Shown: positions 16,250 to 24,744 of the stretch, one piece after another | Layout: the number at the start of each line of letters is the position of its first letter | How positions within the stretch are numbered: the stretch's first letter is position 1 | Assembly (NCBI RefSeq): GCF_014216315.1 | Contig: NZ_CP045702.1 | Location: forward strand, 5,270,001 to 5,334,000 | Direction of reading: 5' to 3' | Source of the DNA: Streptomyces finlayi | GTDB lineage: Bacteria; Actinomycetota; Actinomycetes; Streptomycetales; Streptomycetaceae | DNA: 64,000 nt | The notes under the pieces: generated by a model | Databases searched by the model: none | Told to the model about the DNA's origin: nothing | The model's input: the letters and a program-made list of their open reading frames with translations, nothing else | Position numbers and translations under genes: made by a program

Positions 16250-17770
16250 TCAGGTCCTGGGCTGCTCGGCCGAGGCGGGAGGAGAACCGGCTGCCCCGCC
16301 GGCCTTGATGCCGGTGCGGAAGGCGGCTGCGAGCCCTGGCGTCGCCGCTGTCGCGGGGGCTTGCTCCCGCTCACGTGGTGGAGGGAAGGTCTCTGCCTGC
16401 CGTGTACGCCGGGGAAGATCGGGCGCTGGAGCAGCGTGCCCCGCCACGTCGGCTCCCGGCGGGCCCACGGTGATCGGGTGGTGGATCTGTCCTGCAGAAG
16501 GGGCAGCCGGCGCTGCGGCAGCCTGCCGTGGCGGGAGTGTGGAGGGGCGTGTTTCCCGGCGTCGAGCGCCCGCGTCACCTACAGGGGGAATCGCTACGAG
16601 GAGCCGGGCCGGAATGACGACCAGAGCCGTCGTGCCTCCCGTCACGTTCTCTTGCAGGAGAACGGACAGCCCGTGTGACTGGGCGATCTTCGCGGCGACC
16701 AGCAAGCCGAGCTGTCCGTCTCGCACCTGACCGCTGACATCGACCTCATTGGGGGCCTTGAGTAGATGATTCATCCGTGCACGGGTCTGCGGGTGCATAG
16801 GGATGGCCCTGTCCTCGACCTCGACCGCCAGGCCGTTCGGCACTCGCTGCGCCCGCACCGTCACCTTCGTTGCCGGATCGGAGCACTCGCAGGCGTTCTC
16901 GATCAGCTCGGCCAGCAGGTGCGTCAGGTCCGGACCCACGTGTCCGGGAAGCCCCAGCTCACCCCCCACGGAACCGGCCGCGACCACCACGCGCGGGTAC
17001 TGCACCACCTCGGAGACCGCACCACGCAGTGTGGTCGTGATGGGCACCGGCCGGCGCACGCTGCGCAAGGACTGTCCGCCCAGCACCGCCGTGCTCTCCA
17101 CCTGACGACGCATCCGCGTCACGAGGTGATCGATCTCGAAGATCTTTGACAGCAGCTCCGGGTCGTCGGTCAGCATCTCCAGCTGACTGAGCGCCGCCAG
17201 GGCCTTACTGACCAAGGCGTGCTCCCGTGTGGCCAGGCGGCGCAGCACTTCTAGAAGGACGACGGACTGGGACTCGTCGTGCACGCGTATCAGCGAGGCG
17301 ACGGCCTGCATTTGGAGTGCACTGAGCGCCTTGTCGATCTCTGCGGTCGCACTGGCCGGCTGCGGCATCTGCATGTCCGGCAGCGGCGGTCGTGCCCCTC
17401 GGCACAGTTCGTCCGCCGACCACGCCACCGACTTCTCGACGGCCGCCGCAGCTCCCGTGACGGCGGTCAGCACCGCCGTGCGTCGCTCCTCCGTGGCTGT
17501 CTGTACGGCGTCGGCGGCCGTACGCACTCCGCGGGCCGCTACCAGTGCGACCCCGGCCAGTCCGCAGACCAGGCCGAGCAGGAGCCAGCCGAGAGCCACC
17601 GCGGCGGTCGACCAGACGGTGAAGGCGACGCCCAGCAGGCCCGCAAGAAGCAGCAGTGGCAGCACCACGGCACGACGGACACAGTGCATCGTGAAGGCAT
17701 CGGTCCGTGGCGACCGCCTGCGGCGGTGGCCGGTCGTGGCCGGCCGTGTCGGGAACGCGCTGTCAGGCAT
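16250..17770 (-). CDS. cvnA: Conservon sensor histidine kinase-like protein CvnA
   Basis: 506 residues. Two membrane-spanning segments lie near the N-terminus (about 33-80). A helical dimerisation-like region follows (about 130-240, with IDHLVTRMRRQVESTAVLGG), then a HATPase_c domain with N-box ELIENACECSDP and the glycine-rich QLGLLVAAKIAQSHGL (about 290-390). The last ~110 residues are Pro/Ala-rich and disordered. CvnA proteins resemble histidine kinases and anchor the conservon complex at the membrane, probably as the receptor-like part. It is the first gene of the operon; 29 bp separate its start from the GH15 stop. Confidence 0.93.
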   Translation of the reverse strand: MPDSAFPTRPATTGHRRRRSPRTDAFTMHCVRRAVVLPLLLLAGLLGVAFTVWSTAAVALGWLLLGLVCGLAGVALVAARGVRTAADAVQTATEERRTAVLTAVTGAAAAVEKSVAWSADELCRGARPPLPDMQMPQPASATAEIDKALSALQMQAVASLIRVHDESQSVVLLEVLRRLATREHALVSKALAALSQLEMLTDDPELLSKIFEIDHLVTRMRRQVESTAVLGGQSLRSVRRPVPITTTLRGAVSEVVQYPRVVVAAGSVGGELGLPGHVGPDLTHLLAELIENACECSDPATKVTVRAQRVPNGLAVEVEDRAIPMHPQTRARMNHLLKAPNEVDVSGQVRDGQLGLLVAAKIAQSHGLSVLLQENVTGGTTALVVIPARLLVAIPPVGDAGARRRETRPSTLPPRQAAAAPAAPSAGQIHHPITVGPPGADVAGHAAPAPDLPRRTRQAETFPPPREREQAPATAATPGLAAAFRTGIKAGGAAGSPPASAEQPRT

Positions 17771-17799
17771 GGGAATCCTCGTCAGTGGAAAAAGGGCGG

Positions 17800-19701
17800 C
17801 TAGGCGTGCTGCGACGTCAGGGCCTTGCGGTTCTGTTGCGGCCCGAGTGAGGGGGAACGGGGCGCCGGAACCGCCACCGCGCCTCGGTGAGACGAGGGTT
17901 GTGTCGCCAGCTGCTGCAGGAGCAGGGCACTCTTGATCAGGCCCATGTGGCTGAACGCCTGCGGGAAGTTCCCGAGTTGACGCTGCTGGATGGGGTCGTA
18001 CTCCTCGGCGAGGAGGCCGAGGTCGTTACGCAGGGCGAGAAGACGTTCGAACAGGGCGTGGGCCTCATCCAGGCGGCCCGTCAGGGCCAGGGCATCCACG
18101 AGCCAGAAAGAGCAGAGGACGAAGGTGCCCTCATCGCCCCTCAGGCCATCCACCCCGGCGTGGTTGCCGATCGTCGGGTACCGGCGCACGAGCCCGTCCG
18201 ACGTGGACAGCTCCCGGCGGACCGCGTCCACGGTGCCGATGACGCGCGGATCGTCGGGCGGAAGGAAGCCGACCCGGGGGATCAACAGCGTGGCGGCGTC
18301 CAGTTCCTGCGAGCCGTAGGACTGGGTGAAGGTGTTGCGCTCCGGGTCGAATCCCTCGGTGCAGACTTCGCGGTGGATCGTCTCGCGCAGCTCGACCAAG
18401 GGGCCCGGATCCAGCGCGAGGGCGCCGGCCTTGGCCAGGCGGATGGTTCGGTCGATGGCCACCCAGGCCATCACCTTGGAGTGGACGAAATGCCGGCGTG
18501 CCCCGCGGATCTCCCAGATCCCCTCATCGGGCTCCTGCCAGCGCTGGCCCAGGTGCTCGACGAGCCGCTGGTGCAGGACCGCAGTATCGGCGCAGTGGGC
18601 GACACCGCTCTGGTGCGCGAGGTAGAGGGTCTCGATCAACTCGCCGTACACATCGAGTTGCAGCTGGCCCGCCGCCCCGTTCCCGACCCGCACCGGGGCT
18701 GATTCCTCGTACCCCGGGAGCCAAGGCAGCTCCCGCTCCCGCAGATCACGCTCGCCGGTGATTCCGTACATGATCTGCAGGTTTTCCGGATCTCCGGCCA
18801 CCGCACGCAACAGCCACCGCCGCCACGCATGGGCCTCCTGCCGGTAGCCGGTTCCCAGCAGCGCGGCAAGAGCGTCGGCGGAGTCGCGCAGCCAGGTGAA
18901 GCGGTAGTCCCAGTTCCGTCCGCCGCCGATCTCCTCGGGCAGCGACGTCGTCGGCGCAGCAACGATCGCGCCGCTCGGCGCATACGTCATCGCCTTCAGC
19001 GCGATCGAGGAACCAACCACTGCCTCGCGGTAGGGCCCGTCGTAGGTGCCTTCCTGCGTCCAGTCCTGCCAGAAGGCGAGCGTCTCGGCGAGCGCGGCCT
19101 CTGGATCGGGAACCTCCGGCGCGGCGGCGTGGGAGGGGCACCAGCTGAGCACGAACGCCACGCTCTGCCCGGCGGCGAGGTCGAAGGCACTGACGATGAC
19201 GCCGTCCTTCTCCACCTGCTGGATGCCCGTGTCGAGCCACAGCGCGTCCGCGCCGGCCTCCGCGATCATGCGGCCCCCGACCTCGTGGATCCACGGGCTG
19301 ACGCTGCCGTATCCGGGCCGCGGACGCAGGGCCGAGAGCATCGGTACCTCGCCGGACACACCCTCGACGATCCGGATCACCTGGGGTGCCCCGTCGCGCG
19401 GCGGCATGAAGTCGAGCACCCGCACCGACCCGGACGGGGTGCGCCAAAGCGATTCCAGGACGAGCGAGTCACTGAGGTACCGGCGCTCGGACACCGCTCC
19501 GGCGTCGGATCGGCCCCGAGGCGGGGCCGGGGCGATCTGCCAGGAGCCGTGTTTCTGCGTGCCGAGCAGGCTGGAGAAGACGGCCGGTGAATCGAAGCGG
19601 GGCAGGCACAGCCAGTCGATCGAGCCGTCGTCGCAGACGTGGGCGCTGGTCTGCATGTCGCCGATCAGGCCGTACTGCTCGATACGCGGAAGGCGAGTCA
19701 T
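17800..19701 (-). CDS. Glycoside hydrolase family 15 protein
   Basis: 633 residues from ATG 19701 (MTRLPRIEQYGLIGDMQTSA). It has the usual GH15 glucoamylase/trehalase-like layout: an N-terminal beta-sandwich (about 1-240), then an (alpha/alpha)6 barrel starting near NWDYRFTWLRDSADALAALL. The general acid is expected in DEGIWEIRG and the base in GDEGTFVLCSFW. No signal peptide is visible, so it is cytosolic. Actinobacterial members include trehalases and glucan glucohydrolases, and substrate cannot be told from the sequence alone. It precedes CvnA by 29 bp on the same strand and may share its transcript, though a carbohydrate enzyme is not a usual conservon partner. Confidence 0.93.
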   Translation of the reverse strand: MTRLPRIEQYGLIGDMQTSAHVCDDGSIDWLCLPRFDSPAVFSSLLGTQKHGSWQIAPAPPRGRSDAGAVSERRYLSDSLVLESLWRTPSGSVRVLDFMPPRDGAPQVIRIVEGVSGEVPMLSALRPRPGYGSVSPWIHEVGGRMIAEAGADALWLDTGIQQVEKDGVIVSAFDLAAGQSVAFVLSWCPSHAAAPEVPDPEAALAETLAFWQDWTQEGTYDGPYREAVVGSSIALKAMTYAPSGAIVAAPTTSLPEEIGGGRNWDYRFTWLRDSADALAALLGTGYRQEAHAWRRWLLRAVAGDPENLQIMYGITGERDLRERELPWLPGYEESAPVRVGNGAAGQLQLDVYGELIETLYLAHQSGVAHCADTAVLHQRLVEHLGQRWQEPDEGIWEIRGARRHFVHSKVMAWVAIDRTIRLAKAGALALDPGPLVELRETIHREVCTEGFDPERNTFTQSYGSQELDAATLLIPRVGFLPPDDPRVIGTVDAVRRELSTSDGLVRRYPTIGNHAGVDGLRGDEGTFVLCSFWLVDALALTGRLDEAHALFERLLALRNDLGLLAEEYDPIQQRQLGNFPQAFSHMGLIKSALLLQQLATQPSSHRGAVAVPAPRSPSLGPQQNRKALTSQHA

Positions 19702-19814
19702 CGTGTGGATCTCCGTAGACCCCGCAGACCGGGGATGGCATCGGGGCCGCCGCAGCGGCCGGGAACGGTAGAAGAGGAAGGACGCGGTGGTCACCTGCGC
19801 GGAGAAGGTCTGTT

Positions 19815-19937
19815 CTACCCCGGTACGGAGTCCTCGTCCTGGGGAGCGGCGCGGCCGGACACTCGGCCACCGCAGAGAATCAGCCAGGCCGTCGGGCCGA
19901 GAACCACCGCGATCAGAATTGCCCCGGTGGCGGTCAC
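19815..19937 (-). CDS. Small coupled membrane peptide (40 aa)
   Basis: GTG start overlaps the stop of the DUF6415 gene (GTGA), so it is translated by coupling. The product begins MTATGAILIAVVLGPTAWLI, a single membrane helix, followed by a short polar tail ending in V-P-G. It is too small for a domain assignment. The DUF6415 protein also ends in a membrane helix, so the pair may form a membrane complex. Confidence 0.55.
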   Translation of the reverse strand: MTATGAILIAVVLGPTAWLILCGGRVSGRAAPQDEDSVPG

Positions 19938-20428
19938 GCCCGGGGCACCGACGCGGCCAGAGCCAAGAGGGCGAAGGCGACAGCGAAGACCGAGCCGCGC
20001 AGCATGTTGAGCTGCGGCCTCCACCAACGCCGTCTCCTCATGGGCTTCGCGGGGACGACGCCGTGAGCTTGTACGGCCGCGACGAGTGCCTGAGTGGCCT
20101 CGGCCAGCTTGACCAAATGCACCCTGCTGGGCATGTACCCGTCGGGGACGCCTGCCGAAGCGAGCTGCTGCGCGCCGCGCAGGGCCGAGGCTCCCGGCGG
20201 CACGACGGCCCTGAGCTGTCCGATGTGACCGCGAAGGCGCCGCGCCAGTTCCTCCACGTCGCCGGCGCTCTCCGGCAGTGGCGAATCCTCGTCCAACACG
20301 AGCGCCACCGTCTCCGCCGCGGCCACCGCCCGATCGCGCCGCGGGCTGGGTGCGGCGCCGATACCACCCTGCCTGCTCGAGCCAACGCACGGGCCAGCAT
20401 CCCAACGGGAAGTCAGCGGCAGACGCAT
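19934..20428 (-). CDS. DUF6415 family protein
   Basis: 164 residues from ATG 20428, preceded by GAGGAG at a good distance. The middle carries the DUF6415 pattern: ELARRLRGHIGQLRAVVPP, then GAQQLASAGVPDGYMPSRVH and LVKLAEATQALVAAVQ, an all-helical domain of unknown function restricted to Streptomyces and relatives. It ends with a basic patch (RRRRWW) and one C-terminal membrane helix (VFAVAFALLALAASV), so it is probably a tail-anchored inner-membrane protein. A longer in-frame start at 20584 looks like non-coding sequence. Confidence 0.82.
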   Translation of the reverse strand: MRLPLTSRWDAGPCVGSSRQGGIGAAPSPRRDRAVAAAETVALVLDEDSPLPESAGDVEELARRLRGHIGQLRAVVPPGASALRGAQQLASAGVPDGYMPSRVHLVKLAEATQALVAAVQAHGVVPAKPMRRRRWWRPQLNMLRGSVFAVAFALLALAASVPRA

Positions 20429-20685
20429 GACACAACTCCTCTTCACATCGGACCAACTGGGCTCGGCCGCGACTGGTGCGACGCCTGGAACAGGGCTCAT
20501 CGGGGTCCTCCCAGGTGGGCGGCGCAGGAGAGCGCGGCAGCGGCGCCGATCACTTGACGTGATTGCCTGGTGACCAGCGAACACCCCGCCGCAACGGCTT
20601 GGGAACGACCTTCAGATGACGTTGACCCGTCAGTAACCTTGATTGGGGTGCCGCCGGAGCAGACGGCCCTGACATGCTGGGCGCC

Positions 20686-21468
20686 ATGGTGACTCTCGAT
20701 GGAAAGCCCGTATCCGTAGACGACCTGCTCCCCCTGGCGCTCACGAACGTCGGACACTTCACGTCCATGCGCGTCGCCTCCGACGGCAGCATCCGCGGTC
20801 TGACGCTGCACCTTGAACGCCTCACGCGGGACTGCAAGATCGTGTGGCACGCGGCCCTGAACGCCGACCGTGTCCGCGAGTACGTCCGCCAGGCCCTGGG
20901 GGGACAGGCCCTGCCGTGCGTTGTGCGCGTGACGATCTACGACCCGAAGGTCGAGATGGGCCACCCGGCCGACGCCAACGAGCCGCACGTTCTCGTGTCC
21001 GTACGCGGCGCCGGCGCCCTGCCTCCGGCCCCGCTGCGCGCCCAGAGCCTCATGTACGAGCGCGATCTGCCTCAGGTGAAGCACATCGGTCTCTTCGGTG
21101 CTCTGCGCACCCGGGGTGCAGCCCAGCGTGCGGACTTCGACGACGCCCTGTTCGTGGGCCGCGACGGCTTCGTCTCCGAGGGCGGCACCTGGAACGTGGC
21201 CTTCGTCGACCAAGAGGGCACCGTCGTATGGCCCGACGCACCTGTGCTGCCCGGTGTCACCATGGCCCTGCTCCAACAGCAAGCCGAACATCGCACCGCC
21301 ACCGTCACCCTGGACCAGGCGAAGGGCATGGCCGCGGCCTTCGCCACGAACACCTCGATCGGCGTTCGCCCCCTGGCTGCGATCGACGACACCGAGTTCC
21401 CCGTAGATCACCCCGTTTTGAGGCAACTCCAGGAGGCGTACCTGTCGATCCATGGCGAGACTCTGTAG
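20686..21468 (+). CDS. Class IV aminotransferase (PLP)
   Basis: 260 residues with the fold of the branched-chain aminotransferase/4-amino-4-deoxychorismate lyase class. The N-terminal domain includes LALTNVGHFTSMRV and LHLERLTRDC. The Schiff-base Lys is expected in VKHIGLFGALR, and the PLP-phosphate region in FVSEGGTWNVAFV with the later TNTSIGVRPL. The donor and acceptor cannot be predicted. ATG 20686 is favoured because family members start with a similar M-x-T-L-D-G; an ATG at 20674 is also in frame. The HTH-SUMF1 gene follows ten bases downstream, so the two probably form an operon. Confidence 0.9.
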   Translation: MVTLDGKPVSVDDLLPLALTNVGHFTSMRVASDGSIRGLTLHLERLTRDCKIVWHAALNADRVREYVRQALGGQALPCVVRVTIYDPKVEMGHPADANEPHVLVSVRGAGALPPAPLRAQSLMYERDLPQVKHIGLFGALRTRGAAQRADFDDALFVGRDGFVSEGGTWNVAFVDQEGTVVWPDAPVLPGVTMALLQQQAEHRTATVTLDQAKGMAAAFATNTSIGVRPLAAIDDTEFPVDHPVLRQLQEAYLSIHGETL

Positions 21469-21477
21469 GGCAAGACC

Positions 21478-22395
21478 ATGGCGGGGGTGACCAGGTGGAC
21501 CGGCCGAGAGGCCGAGTTGTTGCGTACGGCCATGCGCAAGAAGCAGAAGGAGTTCGCCGAGCTGGTCGGTGTGAACAGTCGCCAGATCCCTCGGTGGAAG
21601 CGCCGGGGGGAGACCATCGAACTCGAACTCGACAATTAGTCGGCCCTGGATACGCTTCTCGCCCAGGCCCCGCCTGACGTCCAGCAGAGGTTCGCCGCGC
21701 TCATGACCGAACGTGCCGCTGTTGAGCACGACGAGCGCGCCGAGGAGCTGTTGCGGAGGGATCCGAGCACCCGTCGGCATCCGATCGATGGGAAGGTCAT
21801 GGCCCTTGTCAGAGAAGGTATCTACCTTTCCGGTCCCGACAACCGCTCGGTGTGGCTGGAGCCGTTCCTCATCGACGTCTACCCGACGACCAACGAGGAC
21901 TACGCGAAGTTCGTGCTGGCCACTAGGCATCGGCCGCCTCAGCACTGGCCCGACGGCCACTGCCCCGTCACGCTGGCCACTCACCCCGTGGTGTGGGTGA
22001 CGTGGCACGACGCGACCGCGTACGCCCGCTGGGCAGGTAAAGGTCTGCCTAGCGCGCGGCAGTGGGAGAAGGCGGCTCGCGGACAGCGCGGGCGCGTCTA
22101 CCCCTGGGGCAACGAGCCGACAGCCGCGAAGGCGAACACGGCCGAGGCCGGAATCGACGCGACGACTCCCGTCTCCCGCTACCAGTCCGGCGCCAGCCCA
22201 TTCGGTATCTTCGACATGTGCGGCAACGTCTGGGAGTGGTGCTCCACCGAGGAGGACCCCGGCAGCGGGCGGTACCACCTGAAGGGCTCCGCTTTCACGT
22301 CCCCGTTCGAACGGGCAGCGCCGTCCCTGCTGAACACCGCCGCTGCGTCGATGAAGGACAACGACACCGGGTTCCGCTGCGCTACACCCGCCTAA
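21478..22395 (+). pseudogene. HTH-SUMF1 fusion gene interrupted by an amber codon
   Basis: One continuous frame of about 305 codons is broken only by TAG at 21637-21639 (codon 54). The first part is a short HTH: TAMRKKQKEFAELVGVNSRQ, I-P-R-W, E-L-E-L-D-N. After the stop the frame continues directly as SALDTLLAQAPPDVQQRFAA and then a formylglycine-generating-enzyme (SUMF1) domain: LIDVYPTTNEDYAKF, SARQWEKAARGQRGR, FDMCGNVWEWCS, NDTGFRC. A CAG-to-TAG change would explain the break. ATG 21703 could restart translation and make the SUMF1 part alone. The paired active-site cysteines of true FGE are not seen, so this is a SUMF1-fold protein of other function, often ligand-binding. Confidence 0.75.
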
Positions 22396-22665
22396 GCCGG
22401 GCACTGTGACCCGTTGGTCGTATTCGCTCCGGCGCCCCGGCATCAGCGACCTGAGTCGACTAGCACTGCCTTCCGCGTCCTCGCAGGGGTGAGGGTCGCC
22501 ATCGTCGCCGCGGACGCTCTCGAAGCCGTCGCGCACCGCGTCGATGACGTAATCGGCCGCCAGTTGGCAGCGCAGCCCAGAGCTGACCGTTTCTGTCGTC
22601 TCCTGATCGTTGCGGCTCTGAGTCACTCCGAGCCGAATCGCCACCTCGTGCGCCAGCGTCGTCAT
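22396..22665 (-). CDS. Possible small coupled protein with undefined 3' end
   Basis: An ATG at 22665 overlaps the stop of the ATP-binding protein gene (TGATG). The frame begins MTTLAHEVAIRLGVTQSRND after the initial Met and includes LAADYVIDAVRDGFESVRG, which looks like a genuine small helical protein of 60-90 residues. The frame then has no stop until 20497, running antisense to two real genes, so the true end has probably been lost by a frameshift or nonsense reversal. The end given here is only the edge of the neighbouring gene. Confidence 0.35.
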
Positions 22666-23099
22666 CACCGGCCTCCGGTAAGGCGGAAGACCGCCGTGGT
22701 GGTGTAGCCGTCGTCGCTGACCTCGACACGATGAGCGAAGACAGCGACCAGGAACATGCCGCGACCGGACATAGCGTCCGGGCCCGCGTTCGTGACTCTG
22801 GCCGGCTGCGGGTTGCCGTCCGTCACTTCGACCCGGATCTCGCCGTCGGTCTGGCGTACGACCACGCACACCGCTCCCTTGCCGTGAATCACCGCGTTCG
22901 TGACGAGTTCCGACACGGCAAGCGTGATGCCGTCGGCGTCTTGCTCCGGAACCTTCCACTCCCGAAGCCGACTGGCTGCCCTGCGGCGCATCTCGCCGAC
23001 CCGCGAGCGGCGAGGTGGGAAGGTTGCGGCAAAGCTGGGGCCGACGCCCTGATGCATGTCAGCAGCAGCGCTGAGAAGCGCAGTTGTGGCTGGGCTCAT
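22665..23099 (-). CDS. ATP-binding anti-sigma-type regulatory kinase
   Basis: 144 residues from ATG 23099 with GGGAGA upstream. It is a stand-alone HATPase_c domain of the SpoIIAB/RsbW type: ITLAVSELVTNAVIHGKGAV (N-box), VEVTDGNPQPARVT (G1 box) and AMSGRGMFLVAVFAHRVEV (G2 box). Streptomyces encodes many such proteins. They are thought to bind or phosphorylate anti-anti-sigma factors or to pair with XRE/DUF397 regulators. It is divergently placed from the XRE gene, with a 307-bp shared upstream region. A longer frame to 23309 has no matching ribosome site. Confidence 0.88.
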   Translation of the reverse strand: MSPATTALLSAAADMHQGVGPSFAATFPPRRSRVGEMRRRAASRLREWKVPEQDADGITLAVSELVTNAVIHGKGAVCVVVRQTDGEIRVEVTDGNPQPARVTNAGPDAMSGRGMFLVAVFAHRVEVSDDGYTTTAVFRLTGGR

Positions 23100-23266
23100 C
23101 GTCGGTCTCCCGTGGCGTGCGTGGGGCGCTTGGCGTCTGGTGTGCAGTCGAAGCGGTGTCGCAGCGTGCGGCAGGTGTCCTAGTGCCCCCCACGAAGCGC
23201 TCCGGCTCAACTGAGCGGGGTGTCGAATGAGTTGGAGTATGGGCGCAGAAACGCTCTCCATGTAAC

Positions 23267-23293
23267 GCTCATGGCGGAAGTGTCCGCATGAGC
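23267..23293. promoter_or_regulatory. Inverted repeat in the divergent promoter region
   Basis: GCTCATGGCGGA (from 23267) pairs with TCCGCATGAGC (to 23293), with one bulged G and a short spacer. It lies in the 23100-23406 gap between the divergent ATP-binding kinase and XRE genes, so it is a candidate operator for the XRE protein. The rest of the gap holds no further gene that I can support. Confidence 0.4.
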
Positions 23294-23406
23294 CTTCCGG
23301 GCTCTGCATCGTGCGTAACCCGGGCTGTGTTCCGCCGTGTAACGTCCCTTGTGGTCGCTACGTGCCAGACCGGACACTGGCCGCACTCGTCCAAGGGAGC
23401 GCCAGC

Positions 23407-24309
23407 ATGACGAACGAGTCGAAGAGTGCCAAGCTGAACGGCGAGATCGAGTCGGGGCCGACCGCACGTCGTCGCCAACTCGGCTTCCGGCTGCTTGCGC
23501 TTAGGAAAGACGCTGGCCTCTCTGCTGAAGAGGCTGGCCGCCGGGCGGGCATATCGAAGGCCACGGTCAGCCGGTACGAGCAGGCCAAGGGCAACGTGCG
23601 CTGGAACCAGGTCAAACAGCTCTGCGAGGTCTACCGGGCGTCGGTAGAGGAGACAGCGGAACTAATCGACCTAGCGCAAAACAGCAAGGTCACAGACGGC
23701 TGGTGGGTTCCGTATGCCGGAAAGCTCTCCGATCCCATGAGGGTGCTTCTTCCGCTTGAGAATGAAGCGAAATCAATCTGGCACCTTTCCAACGGGGTGG
23801 TTCCCGGCCTCTTGCAGACCAGGCGCTACGCCGCGGCGATCAAAGCGACACCGAGCAACACCCTCACACCGGAACAGGTGACGGAGTTCCTGGATATGAG
23901 AATGCAGCGCCAACAGATCCTCGAACGCAAGACACCGCCGACCTACCACGTCGTCTTGGACGAGAGCGTGCTCCGCCGCAACGTCGGAGGCCCCGAGGTG
24001 ATGACGGAGCAGCTTGACCTGCTGCTAGACCGCAGGGCGGAGCCGAACATCACGATCCAGGTACTCCCGTTCGATGCCGGTGCATACAGCGCAACGCTGA
24101 CCAGCTTCATCGTCTACGGGGGGCCAGACCCATCCCTCGACGTCATCTTCATTGAGAACGCCGTGGGTTCCCTCTTCTTGGAGGAGGAGGGATCACGCCA
24201 GGCATACGAGAATGCGCGTGCATTCTTGAGCAGCGAAGCGCTAGACCCCGATTCCTCGGCGGAGTTGATCGCCGAGGCCCGCAAGAAGCACCTGCAAGAT
24301 CAGAAGTAG
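23407..24309 (+). CDS. XRE-family regulator with DUF5753
   Basis: 300 residues. The helix-turn-helix lies at about 22-75 (GFRLLALRKDAGLSAEEAGR, AGISKATVSRYEQAKG). A DUF5753 domain follows (about 100-290): HLSNGVVPGLLQTRRYAAAI, then YHVVLDESVLRRNVGGPEVM and ITIQVLPFDAGAYSATL. These are the BldB/WhiJ-type Streptomyces regulators that usually pair with a DUF397 protein and an ATP-binding kinase. Both partners are adjacent here. The ATG at 23407 has GGGAG upstream. Confidence 0.93.
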   Translation: MTNESKSAKLNGEIESGPTARRRQLGFRLLALRKDAGLSAEEAGRRAGISKATVSRYEQAKGNVRWNQVKQLCEVYRASVEETAELIDLAQNSKVTDGWWVPYAGKLSDPMRVLLPLENEAKSIWHLSNGVVPGLLQTRRYAAAIKATPSNTLTPEQVTEFLDMRMQRQQILERKTPPTYHVVLDESVLRRNVGGPEVMTEQLDLLLDRRAEPNITIQVLPFDAGAYSATLTSFIVYGGPDPSLDVIFIENAVGSLFLEEEGSRQAYENARAFLSSEALDPDSSAELIAEARKKHLQDQK

Positions 24310-24323
24310 CGAGGAAGACATTC

Positions 24324-24533
24324 GTGGCTGAACAGTCAAAGGAACCGCAGTGGTTCAAAAGCAGTTACAGCGCCTCTCCTGACAACGAGTGTGTGGAAGT
24401 TGCCAACATGCCTAAGCGGACGTTGGTCCGAGATTCCAAGCGCCCCGCCGGCCCGCACACCGGCTTTTCGCATTCAGCGTGGGCCACCTTCACTGTCCAC
24501 GTCGGATCTGGGACGCCGCCTCTGCTTGGGTGA
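24324..24533 (+). CDS. DUF397 protein
   Basis: 69 residues starting at GTG 24324, with AGGAAG upstream, 14 bp after the XRE gene. It has the DUF397 pattern W-F-K-S-S-Y-S, then NECVEVANMP, VRDSKRP and a late S-A-W-A-T-F. Such proteins are thought to bind the preceding XRE/DUF5753 regulator and modulate it, as in WhiJ systems. The C-terminal residues after W-A-T-F are unusual and slightly extended. Confidence 0.9.
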   Translation: MAEQSKEPQWFKSSYSASPDNECVEVANMPKRTLVRDSKRPAGPHTGFSHSAWATFTVHVGSGTPPLLG

Positions 24534-24551
24534 AAGGCGAGTATGCGTGCG

Positions 24552-24591
24552 CGGCCCGGCCCCTCGACGGGGGGCCGGGCCGTCGGTTTTT
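24552..24591 (+). terminator. Strong rho-independent terminator
   Basis: CGGCCCGGCCCC (24552-24563) pairs perfectly with GGGGCCGGGCCG (24571-24582), followed after CGG-type bases by a run of T at 24586-24591. It lies just after the DUF397 gene and should end the XRE-DUF397 transcript. Confidence 0.9.
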
Positions 24592-24744
24592 CGCCACCGC
24601 TGGGCGCGGTGCGACTCGCTGTGCGATCAGCGCGGTCGGTGGTTCCCGCCGACCAGTCTCGGGAAAAGTCCGTGAAGCAGAGCCAGGATGCGGACAATCG
24701 AAGAGCAACAGCGCTGTCCGCATCAGGGCGCCGGAGGAGAAGCC

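Noticed and set aside
21637..21639. Amber codon read as pyrrolysine or by programmed readthrough
   Set aside because: No pylTSBCD genes are visible, a Gln codon with one base change explains it, and Streptomyces is not known to use amber recoding.
20497..22959. Minus-strand frame of 820 codons
   Set aside because: It is antisense to the aminotransferase and SUMF1 genes. Only its first ~60 codons after 22665 look protein-like, and these are listed separately.
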